Positions 15,546-24,087 of a stretch of DNA of 51,320 bases are shown one piece after another. The position numbers and the translations under genes were made by a program. Origin of the DNA: Flavobacteriaceae bacterium (lineage in GTDB: Bacteria > Bacteroidota > Bacteroidia > Flavobacteriales > Flavobacteriaceae). The stretch lies in assembly GCA_024742935.1 (NCBI GenBank), contig JANSXN010000013.1, positions 1-51,320 of the forward strand. Reading direction: 5' to 3'. The notes beneath the pieces are model-generated. The model did not search any database. It saw only the letters and a list, made by a program, of their open reading frames with translations, and was not told the origin of the DNA. Within the stretch, counting starts at the first letter, position 1. Each line of letters begins with the position of its first letter.

Positions 15546-15821
15546 ATGAAAACAATTTTTGTTACATCAACACTTTTATTAATGTTTGCTTTTAGCTTAA
15601 AAGCCGAAAACAATCAACCTCTTGTTAACGGTAAAGAAATCTCTCAATCAAAAGTCGACAAAAAGCAGACACGCATCTACATCTGGGAAATTACTACTCA
15701 AAACGGAAAAGCAAAAGGAGTATCAACTTCTGAGGCTCACGCAAAAAAAATGATTGAAGCTTTCAGTAAAGGAGATATTTTAGATTTAAAAATAATCACC
15801 AGTTTTCAATTAGATAAATAA
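15546..15821 (+). CDS. Small secreted protein of unknown function
   Basis: 91 residues. A signal peptide (MKTIFVTSTLLLMFAFSLKA, cleaved before ENNQ) is followed by about 70 residues rich in Lys, Gln and Ser (GKEISQSKVDKKQTRIYIWEITTQNGKAKGVSTSEAHAKKMIEAFSKGDIL). No cysteines and no recognised domain; it should be a soluble periplasmic or exported protein. It is divergent from the small membrane protein and shares the palindromic site B in the common upstream region. A TATGTTTG element about 30 bases upstream could be its own -7 box. Confidence 0.65.
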   Translation: MKTIFVTSTLLLMFAFSLKAENNQPLVNGKEISQSKVDKKQTRIYIWEITTQNGKAKGVSTSEAHAKKMIEAFSKGDILDLKIITSFQLDK

Positions 15822-16093
15822 AAGAACACAACTGATTGAGACTTAGAACAACCCGGAAGCTGGCTAAGAAGGTCCCTTCATCATTTTTTTATAATTAATC
15901 ATAAAACTCATATAGGTATTTTCCTACTTTTTAAAAGGATAAATACTTGATGAGTTTTTGATATTCCTTTACAATTTAAGGACTTTTACTTATTGATTTT
16001 CAGTACTTTTCATTGAATTTACTTGAGACTTCATATCTATTTTAGCCATATAATTTTTTGCCAAAATAGAATATTAACCTAAAAACAAGTAGT

Positions 16094-17971
16094 ATGAAAT
16101 TTACACTAAAAGGCAGATTGCTAACAGCAATCTGTGATGAAAATGAATTAAGCTTAGTACACACAAAGATTCGTGTGTACAGTTTTAATGAAGGACAAGA
16201 TGCTGTCGCAGCATTTACAAGTGCGCAAAGCAAGGAAATCTCACAAGTTTTTGAATCTGATGAAATAAAAAAAAGAGCCGGTCAATTGCTTGCAGAATCA
16301 AAAACTGATGCTCACGGTAATTATGAAATTACAATTGACGCTGAACAGTCAAAATATTCCGGTGGTGCAATAGCAGTCACTTTGTATTATGATGAAGTAA
16401 CAGATTATGGACAAAAAAACACCCAGCTCCCCAAAGGTTTTAAACCTTTTGAAATTGTTTTGGACATTATGCAACCCAAATGGCGCGAAACCAATGAAGG
16501 TCTTTTGGCAACAAGGAATTATAGCATACTTAAAAAAGTGTGGTGCTATATCCTTAAAAGACTTGATATTTGGGTGATTTGTGGTACTTTGACAAATTGT
16601 GAAAGCCAGCAACCACTTGAAGGAGTTGAAGTAATTGCTATGGATAACGACATTATATCAGATGATATATTAGGAAGTAAAATCACAGATGTGAATGGAA
16701 GATTTTGCATCTTCTACAGATCCATCGATTTTAAAAAGACCTTTTTATCGCCTTATATTAATATAGAAACAACGCCATTTTTCAGTTTTGATAACGGGCC
16801 TGATATTTACTTTAAATTTGCAGTGGGAGGAGTTGAGTTTTTTGCAGAAAATCCATCAGAAGGTTTGAAGCCAAGCAGAAAAAATGTGAGCAACTGTTTA
16901 TGTGTCCAGCTATGCTTGAAGGAAAGTCCTGCAATTCCAGGTGATGTTCCAGCTGCTTTTTATGAAATTGGTTATGCCAGAAAATACCATCCGGTTTTGA
17001 ATATTGACCCAACAACTGGGCTTACAACTGGAAAAACTGAAACCAACTTGAACAATCAAGCATTCTACAGCACGATCGAATTGAGAGGATCATTGACCCA
17101 GTTACACAATGGTAATCCTCTTGAGTACAAGTTTCAATATGCAAAAGTGGCTGACCCAAATACTGATATTTCATCGATTGCCTCTTGGACTGATGTTGAA
17201 CCTGGTCAAATTGCAAGAACACAAATTGCAACGCGTTTAACTTCTCTATTTCCAATAATAAGAAGTGACTCCTATGTCATTCATGGAAATAATTCCCCAA
17301 CACCAAGTGGCAATGAAATAAGAGTTGAGTTTAATGGAAACTGGATTCAGTCACCACAGTATTCCGGTGGTGGGTTTGATCTCTTTTTTAATGGTGCTTT
17401 AATTAAATTAATTACTACTCAATTAAATGGAGGAACTGTTGATAAATCTGGGTTAATTCAAGGGTCAAGCTCGGCCCCTTTATTACAGAATGACTATTAT
17501 GCTCTGCGAATGGTAAAACGTGAGGCAGGCAATCCTTCAACCGAGGTTGTTTCCGGTTTCTCAAGACCTCTCGCCATATTCAATACGGTTTATGAAAATG
17601 TTCCTCAAGGAGGATCTTGGCTTCCCACAACCAGCAATGAATTGGGTATCGCCTGTCTTGATCTACAGCAATTGAGTGTGGGTGGTGGTTGTAGTAAAGT
17701 TGACACGACCCTAACCGTAAACTACACAGCTGCAAATCCAAATCTTGGAAATGTAAACCTTTCTATGACAGGCCCCGGTGGATCGCATACTTTTGAACCG
17801 GTTCAATTTCCAACTCCCGGAGAAGAAGCCTTTGGTTCCTCAGATTATATCGGTGATGTAAGTTCTTTGGAAAAATGCGCTTATATAGTTGAATTAACTG
17901 CGGCTTTAAGGCTCACAGACGGAGAGAAACAGCATCAGGGAATTAAAGACAGACTTTCATTCTGTAAATAA
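16094..17971 (+). CDS. 625-residue protein of unknown function with two transthyretin-like segments
   Basis: No signal peptide or membrane segment is evident, although the upstream genes are secreted. Residues ~1-130 (LKGRLLTAICDENELSLVHTKIRVYSF ... TDAHGNYEITID) and ~150-230 (IWVICGTLTNCESQQPLEGVEVIAMDNDI ... ITDVNGRFCIFY) each look like a carboxypeptidase-regulatory/transthyretin-like beta-sandwich: an opening strand, an x-PLEGV-x turn and a closing D-x-NGRF strand. The middle contains CLCVQLCL, and the C-terminal third looks beta-rich with a GGGCSKVDTTLTVNYTAANPNLGNVNLSMTGPGG Ig-like stretch. I cannot assign a family. A strong terminator follows. Confidence 0.7.
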   Translation: MKFTLKGRLLTAICDENELSLVHTKIRVYSFNEGQDAVAAFTSAQSKEISQVFESDEIKKRAGQLLAESKTDAHGNYEITIDAEQSKYSGGAIAVTLYYDEVTDYGQKNTQLPKGFKPFEIVLDIMQPKWRETNEGLLATRNYSILKKVWCYILKRLDIWVICGTLTNCESQQPLEGVEVIAMDNDIISDDILGSKITDVNGRFCIFYRSIDFKKTFLSPYINIETTPFFSFDNGPDIYFKFAVGGVEFFAENPSEGLKPSRKNVSNCLCVQLCLKESPAIPGDVPAAFYEIGYARKYHPVLNIDPTTGLTTGKTETNLNNQAFYSTIELRGSLTQLHNGNPLEYKFQYAKVADPNTDISSIASWTDVEPGQIARTQIATRLTSLFPIIRSDSYVIHGNNSPTPSGNEIRVEFNGNWIQSPQYSGGGFDLFFNGALIKLITTQLNGGTVDKSGLIQGSSSAPLLQNDYYALRMVKREAGNPSTEVVSGFSRPLAIFNTVYENVPQGGSWLPTTSNELGIACLDLQQLSVGGGCSKVDTTLTVNYTAANPNLGNVNLSMTGPGGSHTFEPVQFPTPGEEAFGSSDYIGDVSSLEKCAYIVELTAALRLTDGEKQHQGIKDRLSFCK

Positions 17972-18001
17972 TTTATTGCTGAACTTACAGATTTTAAAAA
18001 C

Positions 18002-18033
18002 AAAACCCCGGAAAAATTTCCGGGGTTTTTTTA
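18002..18033. terminator. Bidirectional rho-independent terminator
   Basis: AAAACCCCGGAAA at 18002-18014 pairs with TTTCCGGGGTTTT at 18017-18029, followed by further T residues. It lies between two convergent genes and can serve both strands. Confidence 0.85.
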
Positions 18034-18077
18034 TCCTAAAATCATCCCCATAATTTTAGGCAAATAGATTATTAGAT

Positions 18078-19952
18078 TTATTGATTGAGTGAATAAGCCT
18101 CAATATTATTTTTATTGATGTAATATAGTATTCCTTCTATTTCATCGACTTCATAAACCGGCTTTTTATCGTTTAACACTACTTCTTTTTCAACATTACC
18201 AGTATCTTTATTAACTTTTACAAGACCCACGCCATTATCTGTTTTGGTCAATATAAATTGTGAATCCCGGGTTTCTGTAGTTGCTCTAAATCGTTTTGCC
18301 ATTTCGTTAAATGAAGCTGAGCCAATTGAGGCAAACATATCGGCATTTCTATTTGCCTGAGCACCATAATCATTGTATTGACCTAGGGTGTTTTTATTTG
18401 CTCCTGCAACGGCAGCTTGGTGTGCAGCCATTGCTGTAGTTGCCACTGCTAGCACTCCCATTGCAATTTTACCAAAGGTGCTAATACCCGGTGACTTAAA
18501 ATATGAATTATAAATTTCATCGCCGTTAAAAGCATATTTAAACATATTTTGGCTGGAACCTATAAATATACCACCTTCTCTCACTTCCATACTTGTAGGG
18601 CCTTCTTTTTCTTTGAAGTCTAAAGTTACAAAACCTGCAACATCACCGGTATTTTCATCAATTGCAAATGCTTCACTGTCTGTAGCTATGAGATATCTGT
18701 TATTTTTTGAATCATACGTAGATTGTACCCCGTTTGATTTTTTATATTTCAACGCTTTTTTCCAAATGGTCTCGCCGGTATTTAAATTAACAATATTGGC
18801 ATCCTCATCGGTAATATAAATTAGTCCTTGAGGCGTTTCGGCCATAGTGTGTATGTTTTCTCCCGTACTCAATGGCTTCTTAAACAAAGGTTTTCCATCG
18901 TAAGAAATCTTATTAATTCCTCCTTGTTGAATTCCAAATAAAATACCATCATCCATCACATAGAAATGTTGAACATAGCCTTTTGTTTTTGGAGCTTTTT
19001 CCCATAGATCTGCACCGGTTTGAGCACTTATGAACCCAATTTCAGACTCATCATTTTGAGCCATTAATTTATTCAAACCAGATGCACCTCCACTGCTCTT
19101 GTTGCTAACAATTGCCAATCCTTGAGGTAAAATTTCAAAATTAGAAACGCTTCCTTGTACTTTTGGGGCTTTCGCCCAAATTTCAGCACCTGATGTTGGA
19201 TTGATTTTAAATATTTCAGTGTTTTTCCCGCTTGTTGAAAGTTGAAAACCATAAATTTCTTTTTCACTTTCGTCTGCTACCATCCAATTAACATTTTTTA
19301 CATTATTTTCCCAAATATCATCCCCTTTAAAAGTTTTGGCGACAATTCCCCTTGATGTTGGTATGAGCATGCGATCCTTCAATAGAAGAACTTCTCCGGT
19401 AACAGACCAGTTTGCTGATGTAACTTTGCCGGGTTTGAACATAAAAAAAGAAAAGTCGAGTTTACCGGTAGCTAAGTCATAAACGGCTATTTTTGGTGTG
19501 TTGTTCTCGGCCATACCGCCACTTTTTTGAAGCCCACTTACAATAAGCTTGTTTTGGGGTATCGCAATCGTTTCTGAATAAATTTGTTTCCAGTCATCTG
19601 TAGTAGAATTAAAAAGCACCTTTCCAGATACATAATCTAAAACAGCTTTTTTAGAACTCATAAATCGGCCTTGAGCTAATACAACATAAGGTGAATTGGG
19701 TACAAAATAATACTCTTCTGGTTTAATTTTTCCAAAATCGGTAAACTTAAAATGCAAGTCACTTTTGTTGGGTTTTACACAAACCAGTCCATTTGAAGTA
19801 GTGGCAACGAGAATCCCAGACTCGGTAATCATCATTTCATCTATTTTACCACCCGCATCATATATAAAGTTGGGTGTTGTTTTTTGTGCTAAAACAGTTG
19901 CAGAAAATAACATGTAACAGCAGAAAGCAATTAAAAGACTTAAATTTTTCAT
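18078..19952 (-). CDS. Exported PQQ-like beta-propeller protein
   Basis: 624 residues with a signal peptide (ending ATVLAQ). Repeated motifs of the type D-x-x-T-G-x-x-x-W (DLATGKLDF, NPTSGAEIWAKAP, SAQTGADLWEKAP, NLNTGETIWKKAL, DENTGDVAG) give a propeller of PQQ-like/pyrrolo-quinoline repeats without PQQ-binding dehydrogenase residues. Residues ~485-515 form a hydrophobic Ala-rich stretch (KIAMGVLAVATTAMAAHQAAVAGA), possibly a membrane hairpin. Such proteins are often periplasmic scaffolds. Function unknown. Palindromic site C lies upstream, linking it to the two-component system. Confidence 0.75.
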   Translation of the reverse strand: MKNLSLLIAFCCYMLFSATVLAQKTTPNFIYDAGGKIDEMMITESGILVATTSNGLVCVKPNKSDLHFKFTDFGKIKPEEYYFVPNSPYVVLAQGRFMSSKKAVLDYVSGKVLFNSTTDDWKQIYSETIAIPQNKLIVSGLQKSGGMAENNTPKIAVYDLATGKLDFSFFMFKPGKVTSANWSVTGEVLLLKDRMLIPTSRGIVAKTFKGDDIWENNVKNVNWMVADESEKEIYGFQLSTSGKNTEIFKINPTSGAEIWAKAPKVQGSVSNFEILPQGLAIVSNKSSGGASGLNKLMAQNDESEIGFISAQTGADLWEKAPKTKGYVQHFYVMDDGILFGIQQGGINKISYDGKPLFKKPLSTGENIHTMAETPQGLIYITDEDANIVNLNTGETIWKKALKYKKSNGVQSTYDSKNNRYLIATDSEAFAIDENTGDVAGFVTLDFKEKEGPTSMEVREGGIFIGSSQNMFKYAFNGDEIYNSYFKSPGISTFGKIAMGVLAVATTAMAAHQAAVAGANKNTLGQYNDYGAQANRNADMFASIGSASFNEMAKRFRATTETRDSQFILTKTDNGVGLVKVNKDTGNVEKEVVLNDKKPVYEVDEIEGILYYINKNNIEAYSLNQ

Positions 19953-20013
19953 AATGACACTGTATTGATTATTAATAGTTATTGTTTGATTTTTATTTGT
20001 TTCAATTCAGGTA

Positions 20014-20063
20014 CTAAATTGAGAAACTTATGATCTACAATCAATAAGGCAATTGACTTATAT
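20014..20063 (-). promoter_or_regulatory. Palindromic site C upstream of the PQQ-like gene
   Basis: ATAAGGCAATTGACTTATAT (20044-20063, plus strand) is 22 bp from CAATTTAG (20021-20014, minus strand), a weak -7. A TTG on the minus strand at the palindrome edge is 20 bp from that element. The gene starts at 19952. Confidence 0.55.
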
Positions 20064-20070
20064 TAAAGTA

Positions 20071-20106
20071 AAAAAGCCGAAAACAACTTAAAGTTTTCGG
20101 CTTTTT
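20071..20106. terminator. Rho-independent terminator
   Basis: AAAAAGCCGAAAAC pairs with GTTTTCGGCTTTTT across an eight-base loop. It ends the lipoprotein gene on the minus strand and can also act on plus. Confidence 0.85.
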
Positions 20107-20124
20107 AATTAGAATTAAGTGGAA

Positions 20125-20643
20125 TTAGAAGTCAACATTAAATGACCCTTCAGTAATTTCTTTGAAAGTACCGTCATCATTTTTACCTGTGAATTCAAAA
20201 GTTCCTTTGATTGTAGTGTCTGAAGATTCTGAAATGTTAATTTCACCGGCTACAGTATCATCAAATGGAGCTGTCCATATTTTTGTATCTAAAGGGTTTG
20301 TAGCATTGCCTTCAATATAATTAGCTACTATAAATACATTCGCTCCGCCCCCAATGTTATAAGTTCCGGTTCCTTCAAATCCATTGATCGTAAAATTGAA
20401 GCCTTTACCATCCATATTGGTTCCTTGAATACTTACGGTTGATGTACCTCCAGCATTGATTATTGTTGCACTTGTCAATTGTTTTGTGGAGGTTACTAAT
20501 ACGCCATCAGCTTTCCCTTTTACAATTCCTGAAGCAGCATCACCGCCATCGCCACCGTCATCATCTTTACTGCATGACGTAGCTGTAAAAACTAATGCTA
20601 AAGCAATTAGCATCATATACATTGTGTTTTTCATTGTTTTCAT
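20125..20643 (-). CDS. Small lipoprotein, DUF6252-like
   Basis: 172 residues. A lipoprotein signal (MMLIALALVFTATSC, lipobox ATSC) is followed by a Gly/Asp-rich linker (SKDDDGGDGGDA) and a beta-rich domain of about 130 residues ending FEFTGKNDDGTFKEITEGSFNVDF. This ending and the length fit the DUF6252 group of Bacteroidota lipoproteins, though the match is from memory. It should be anchored in the outer or inner membrane. Two in-frame ATGs (20643, 20634) could both start it. Palindromic site D stands upstream and a terminator follows, so it is a single-gene transcript. Confidence 0.75.
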   Translation of the reverse strand: MKTMKNTMYMMLIALALVFTATSCSKDDDGGDGGDAASGIVKGKADGVLVTSTKQLTSATIINAGGTSTVSIQGTNMDGKGFNFTINGFEGTGTYNIGGGANVFIVANYIEGNATNPLDTKIWTAPFDDTVAGEINISESSDTTIKGTFEFTGKNDDGTFKEITEGSFNVDF

Positions 20644-20668
20644 AATTAATTGGTTTTTAAAGTTGAAA

Positions 20669-20718
20669 CAAAGATGAAAAACAAGCAGATACTGTTCAAT
20701 AAGGCAGTTGCCCTATAT
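20669..20718 (-). promoter_or_regulatory. Palindromic site D and -7 element before the lipoprotein gene
   Basis: ATAAGGCAGTTGCCCTATAT (20699-20718, plus strand) is 22 bp from CATCTTTG (20676-20669, minus strand). A TTG straddling the palindrome edge is 20 bp from that element. The lipoprotein starts 26 bases farther. Confidence 0.65.
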
Positions 20719-20738
20719 TCACAAAATTCTAAAAAAAA

Positions 20739-21989
20739 TTATTCAAACACTGCAACAAGAATAGATTTTGAACCGGGAAGTGATGGGATAGTCATCGACC
20801 TGTTTTGAAATTTTAGCTCAATGGGTTTATTAATTTCCAGCCACACATCTGCCCCACTCATAAAGGGCATCATACCAAACATAGCGATGGGATTGTTAGA
20901 AGAAACCCGGTCTGTTTTATCATCATACACAAAATGGGCGATAGCCGTTTTTTGTGGCGAAGCCAGTTCAGTGGTAGTTAATTCTACGCCATTTACTGAA
21001 AGAAAATCCCTGCCTGCAATGGTTGCTTTGTTTGCACTAAAAATTACCAAAACCGATTCTTCTTCATTAGCAGGCAATCCTGAAAATAACATCGCAGCCA
21101 TACCTGTTGTGGGCAATGTTCTTAAATAAACCAGATGATTTGAAGATGTAAAAGGTTCTCTGAAATAATGAATTGTGCGGCCATTTTCCGGAGAAATAAC
21201 AAATTCCAGATAACTTTTTGAATCCACCTCAACGGGAAGCCAGTTACCGTGATTTGATAGAGTTCTAGTAGCTAAAGGTTCTGTTTGAAGCCTTTTTCCG
21301 TTTTCCGGATTGAACGGGTAAATAGTTAACCTTGTATTTTCAGGAATATTGTTTTCACCCATCACCAATACTTTCCCGCTTATAGTAACCGTTTGTAGGT
21401 CATTTTTCTGAACAACAGGCTTTGGGTTTTCACCGTGAAAAAAACGATACATTTCGGCGAAAGCCAGAGAATCTGTTGCAATTTCATAATGATCCAAATC
21501 GGGAAGTTTGACATTTGTAACGCCCTCAATATCTGAACCTCTCACTATCAAGTCTGCATCTGAATATAAATTCAAAGTTGGCACCGTCGGAATTTTTTGT
21601 AAAATTCCACTTCCCACGTGAATGTATTTATTGACTTTTTTTGCGATGGAATCACTCATAATAAAATTAGAAACGAGACCCCCACCGGCAGAGTGCCCCA
21701 CAAGATTTACTTTATCCTTACCCGTTTCATTTAAAAGGTGGTTGATGATACTGTCCAGCTTTTTTAAAGAAATTTCTCTTTGAGGTGAAAGTGTGTTCCA
21801 GTCTAAAACACCCAGATAATTTTCAGGATAGCCTTGATTTTTAAATTGTTGAACCGGTTTTACCCAAGTATCACCACTTCCCAGCATACCGTGAACAAAG
21901 ATGATGGGATTTGCATCTTTTATCTGAGAAGACCCCTGAAAAGAGATAAAAACAACTAATAACAACGAAAGAAGATAGATTTTTTTCAT
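20739..21989 (-). CDS. Secreted alpha/beta hydrolase (lipase-like)
   Basis: 416 residues with a signal peptide (residues 1-21, ending QGSSQ). The lipase opening IIFVHGMLGSGDTW is at 29-42 and the nucleophile elbow GHSAGGG has Ser100. Asp in LYSDADLIVRG and His in LPDLDHYEIATD are candidate acid and base. The N-terminal half is the hydrolase; from about residue 200 an Ig/beta-sandwich-like domain follows (TVTISGKVLVMGENNIPENTRLTIYPF). The layout fits the extracellular acylglycerol lipase type (LipA/Est) without a precise substrate. It stands alone, its start 93 bases from the divergent barrel gene. Confidence 0.85.
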   Translation of the reverse strand: MKKIYLLSLLLVVFISFQGSSQIKDANPIIFVHGMLGSGDTWVKPVQQFKNQGYPENYLGVLDWNTLSPQREISLKKLDSIINHLLNETGKDKVNLVGHSAGGGLVSNFIMSDSIAKKVNKYIHVGSGILQKIPTVPTLNLYSDADLIVRGSDIEGVTNVKLPDLDHYEIATDSLAFAEMYRFFHGENPKPVVQKNDLQTVTISGKVLVMGENNIPENTRLTIYPFNPENGKRLQTEPLATRTLSNHGNWLPVEVDSKSYLEFVISPENGRTIHYFREPFTSSNHLVYLRTLPTTGMAAMLFSGLPANEEESVLVIFSANKATIAGRDFLSVNGVELTTTELASPQKTAIAHFVYDDKTDRVSSNNPIAMFGMMPFMSGADVWLEINKPIELKFQNRSMTIPSLPGSKSILVAVFE

Positions 21990-22082
21990 ACCCGAAAATA
22001 ATAAAACACAATTAGATTATTTATGTTTTTTGTCTCAAATATTAATTGATATTTGCGGAAAATTTAAGCTTTATAAAAACCT

Positions 22083-22637
22083 ATGAAAAAGTTACTTATT
22101 AGCTGTCTGTTATTTGGTTGTTTTATAAGTTACTCGCAGGAGAATCAAGAAGCTGTAAAGTTCAATAAAAATGAAATCAAACTGAATATGTTGTATTTCA
22201 TACTAGGCGCTGTAGAAGTTTCCTATGAAAGAAATTTAAATGACTATTCATCGGTGGGTACATCTGTTCTTATCAACACAAATGATAGCGAATTTTGGGA
22301 TTTAAATTATGCGATAACGCCTTACTACAGATTATTTTTTGGTAAAAAACCCGCTCAAGGTTTCTTTTTTGAGGGATTTGGAATGCTGAATTCTTATAAA
22401 GAATATCAATATTGGTCTTATTATAATCCGGAAACTGACTACTATTTTTATGAAGAGTCAAGCAGAAATATGACCTCTTTTGCTATAGGCATTGCTGTTG
22501 GAGGAAAATTCACACTTCATGAAAAGTTTGTCACAGAAATTTCGGGCGGTATTGGTAGAAACTTTATCAACAACAGTGAATATAACGATTATACGATAGT
22601 ACCCCGATTTTCAATCAGTTTGGGCTACCGGTTTTAA
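22083..22637 (+). CDS. Outer-membrane beta-barrel protein (DUF3575-like)
   Basis: 184 residues. Signal peptide (MKKLLISCLLFGCFISYSQ) then alternating amphipathic strands typical of a small barrel: NEIKLNMLYFILGAVEVSYERNL, SSVGTSVLI, YAITPYYRLFFGKK, QGFFFEGFGML, FAIGIAVGGKFTLHEKFVTEISGGIGRNF, and a final strand YTIVPRFSISLGYRF ending in aromatic-x-Phe as BAM substrates do. The arrangement resembles DUF3575. No enzymatic role expected. Its end is three bases from the convergent GSCFA gene end. Confidence 0.8.
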   Translation: MKKLLISCLLFGCFISYSQENQEAVKFNKNEIKLNMLYFILGAVEVSYERNLNDYSSVGTSVLINTNDSEFWDLNYAITPYYRLFFGKKPAQGFFFEGFGMLNSYKEYQYWSYYNPETDYYFYEESSRNMTSFAIGIAVGGKFTLHEKFVTEISGGIGRNFINNSEYNDYTIVPRFSISLGYRF

Positions 22638-22640
22638 GGG

Positions 22641-23618
22641 TTAAAACTGAATATGACCAAATTTCTTTTGTAGTTGTTCCATTTGATTTTCAAGTTTTTG
22701 TATAAACTTGATATGACTTTCACTGCTTGGGTTGAATGGTTTGTGCGCTAACCCTTTTTGGATCGTGTCAACTTCTTTCATTGTTGCAAAAGTCTCTTTT
22801 GTAAAATAAGTTTCTGAAAATCGTTCCCAAATAAAATCAACAGCCAATTGATTGGGATGCACCATATCTTCAGCATAAAAACGGTAATCACGCAGTTCAT
22901 CCATTTGGATTTCGTAGGAAGGGAAATAGTCCCCCACTTCGGCTCCGCTTAGTACCCGTGGATTGGTTATTTTTCTATTTAAAAAGCTCTGAAGTGCAGC
23001 AATTAAATGTGCTTTGCTTCTTTGGTTTTCTGCAAATCCATCTTTGAGGTGCCTTACCGGCGAAATGGTAAAAGTAAAACTGATATTTGGGTTATTTTCT
23101 TTGACTATTTCAACAATTTTATGAAGACTTTCTTCAATTTCAGTAATCGAAAGCAATTGCTTTTCAAATTCGTTTTGAGGCACCTTATGGCAGTTTGCCA
23201 CGATATCTCCAGACTTTTTATGTTTGTAAACCCACGCCGTTCCCAGGGTTAAAATAAAATGAGTAGATTCTTTAAGTTGTTCTCTGGGGATTTTCAACGC
23301 CCCATTCAGGTTTTGCAACAACACTTCTTTATCGGGATGACTTAATTGGGAATGGGCATCAAAACAATGCCAGCGTTCATTTAGAAAAAAGATGTCATTT
23401 TCAGTGAATGCATTTTCGCTTAAGGCGAAATGGATCACCTTTTCAATCGCCAAAGGATGGAATAAAATTCCGAAAGGATTGATGGTATTTTGAAATTTAT
23501 AATACTGAAACTTGGCACCCATGTGTTCTGCAAAACAAGAACCGAAAGCCATTATTTTTGAATGGTAATCGATGGGATGCTTGCTTTTTGGGATATTTAT
23601 TTCTGTTGTTAATTTCAT
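22641..23618 (-). CDS. GSCFA-domain protein
   Basis: 325 residues from the ATG at 23618 (MKLTTEINIPKSKHPIDY). The defining GSCFA motif is at AFGSCFAEHMG (~residues 25-35), and INPFGILFHP, LTLGTAWVY and SPVRHLKDGF are conserved stretches. GSCFA proteins resemble SGNH hydrolases: Ser of GSCFA and the DxxH-like end (HPNQLAVDF) may be catalytic. Substrate unknown. The frame is open another 12 codons upstream, but those are the inverted repeat of the neighbouring nuclease unit, so the later ATG is chosen. A GC-rich segment (LSGAEVGD) resembles a common Bacteroidota repeat. Confidence 0.9.
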   Translation of the reverse strand: MKLTTEINIPKSKHPIDYHSKIMAFGSCFAEHMGAKFQYYKFQNTINPFGILFHPLAIEKVIHFALSENAFTENDIFFLNERWHCFDAHSQLSHPDKEVLLQNLNGALKIPREQLKESTHFILTLGTAWVYKHKKSGDIVANCHKVPQNEFEKQLLSITEIEESLHKIVEIVKENNPNISFTFTISPVRHLKDGFAENQRSKAHLIAALQSFLNRKITNPRVLSGAEVGDYFPSYEIQMDELRDYRFYAEDMVHPNQLAVDFIWERFSETYFTKETFATMKEVDTIQKGLAHKPFNPSSESHIKFIQKLENQMEQLQKKFGHIQF

Positions 23619-23624
23619 GTTTTT

Positions 23625-24083
23625 CTCGCAAAGGCGCAGAGGCGCAAAGTTCATTATGTTTAGGTTTTACAAATTATTTACAATTCGAGTAATACCGTTT
23701 TTAATCAAAATTTCATTAAAGTTAATTAAAAGCCCTAGTTTGATTCCAGTAATCTTTAAATAAGTGAGTAATTGTTTTGGATGAACTTGAGCGATTTGTT
23801 CAACAGATTTAATTTCAATAATTACTTTATCCTCAACAATAAGATCTGCTCTAAAGCCTAGTTCCATTTTAATTTCATTCCAATAAACCGGAATTGCTTT
23901 TTGCCGCTCAACTTGCAAACCACGCTCAATAAGTTCAAAATAAAGAATCGTTTCATAAACTGATTCTAAAAGTCCAGGACCTAACTGAGTATGAACCTTA
24001 TATGACACATCAACAATTATTTTTGAAATTTCGTTTTCTGTCATATTTTTAAATTTTCCTTTGCGTCTTTGCGCCTTTGCGAG
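23625..24083 (-). mobile_element. GxxExxY nuclease unit with terminal inverted repeats
   Basis: The 25-base ends 23625-23649 and 24059-24083 are inverted copies of each other with 2 mismatches (shared core GCAAAGGCGCA, overall built of GCAAAG words). Between them lies only the GxxExxY gene. The unit starts seven bases from the GSCFA ATG and ends five bases from the alaS stop, so it fills the whole gap. No transposase or target duplication is seen. Confidence 0.6.
23667..24044 (-). CDS. GxxExxY protein (PD-(D/E)XK nuclease-like)
   Basis: 125 residues from the ATG at 24044 (MTENEISKIIVDVSYKVHTQ). The motif GLLESVY gives the family its name (TIGR04256), and ELGFRADLIVEDKVIIEIKSVEQIAQVHPKQLLTYLKI has the D...ExK pattern of PD-(D/E)XK nucleases, with a C-terminal LGLLINFNE. 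The frame stays open upstream into alaS, but that part is repeat and alaS 3' end. Function is unproven. The family is patchy and often repeated within genomes; here it is framed by inverted repeats. Confidence 0.9.
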   Translation of the reverse strand: MTENEISKIIVDVSYKVHTQLGPGLLESVYETILYFELIERGLQVERQKAIPVYWNEIKMELGFRADLIVEDKVIIEIKSVEQIAQVHPKQLLTYLKITGIKLGLLINFNEILIKNGITRIVNNL

Positions 24084-24087
24084 AGAT

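Noticed and set aside
23619-23654. Twelve-residue N-terminal extension of the GSCFA protein
   Set aside because: It is encoded by the inverted repeat of the GxxExxY unit and does not match the family; the ATG at 23618 is preferred.
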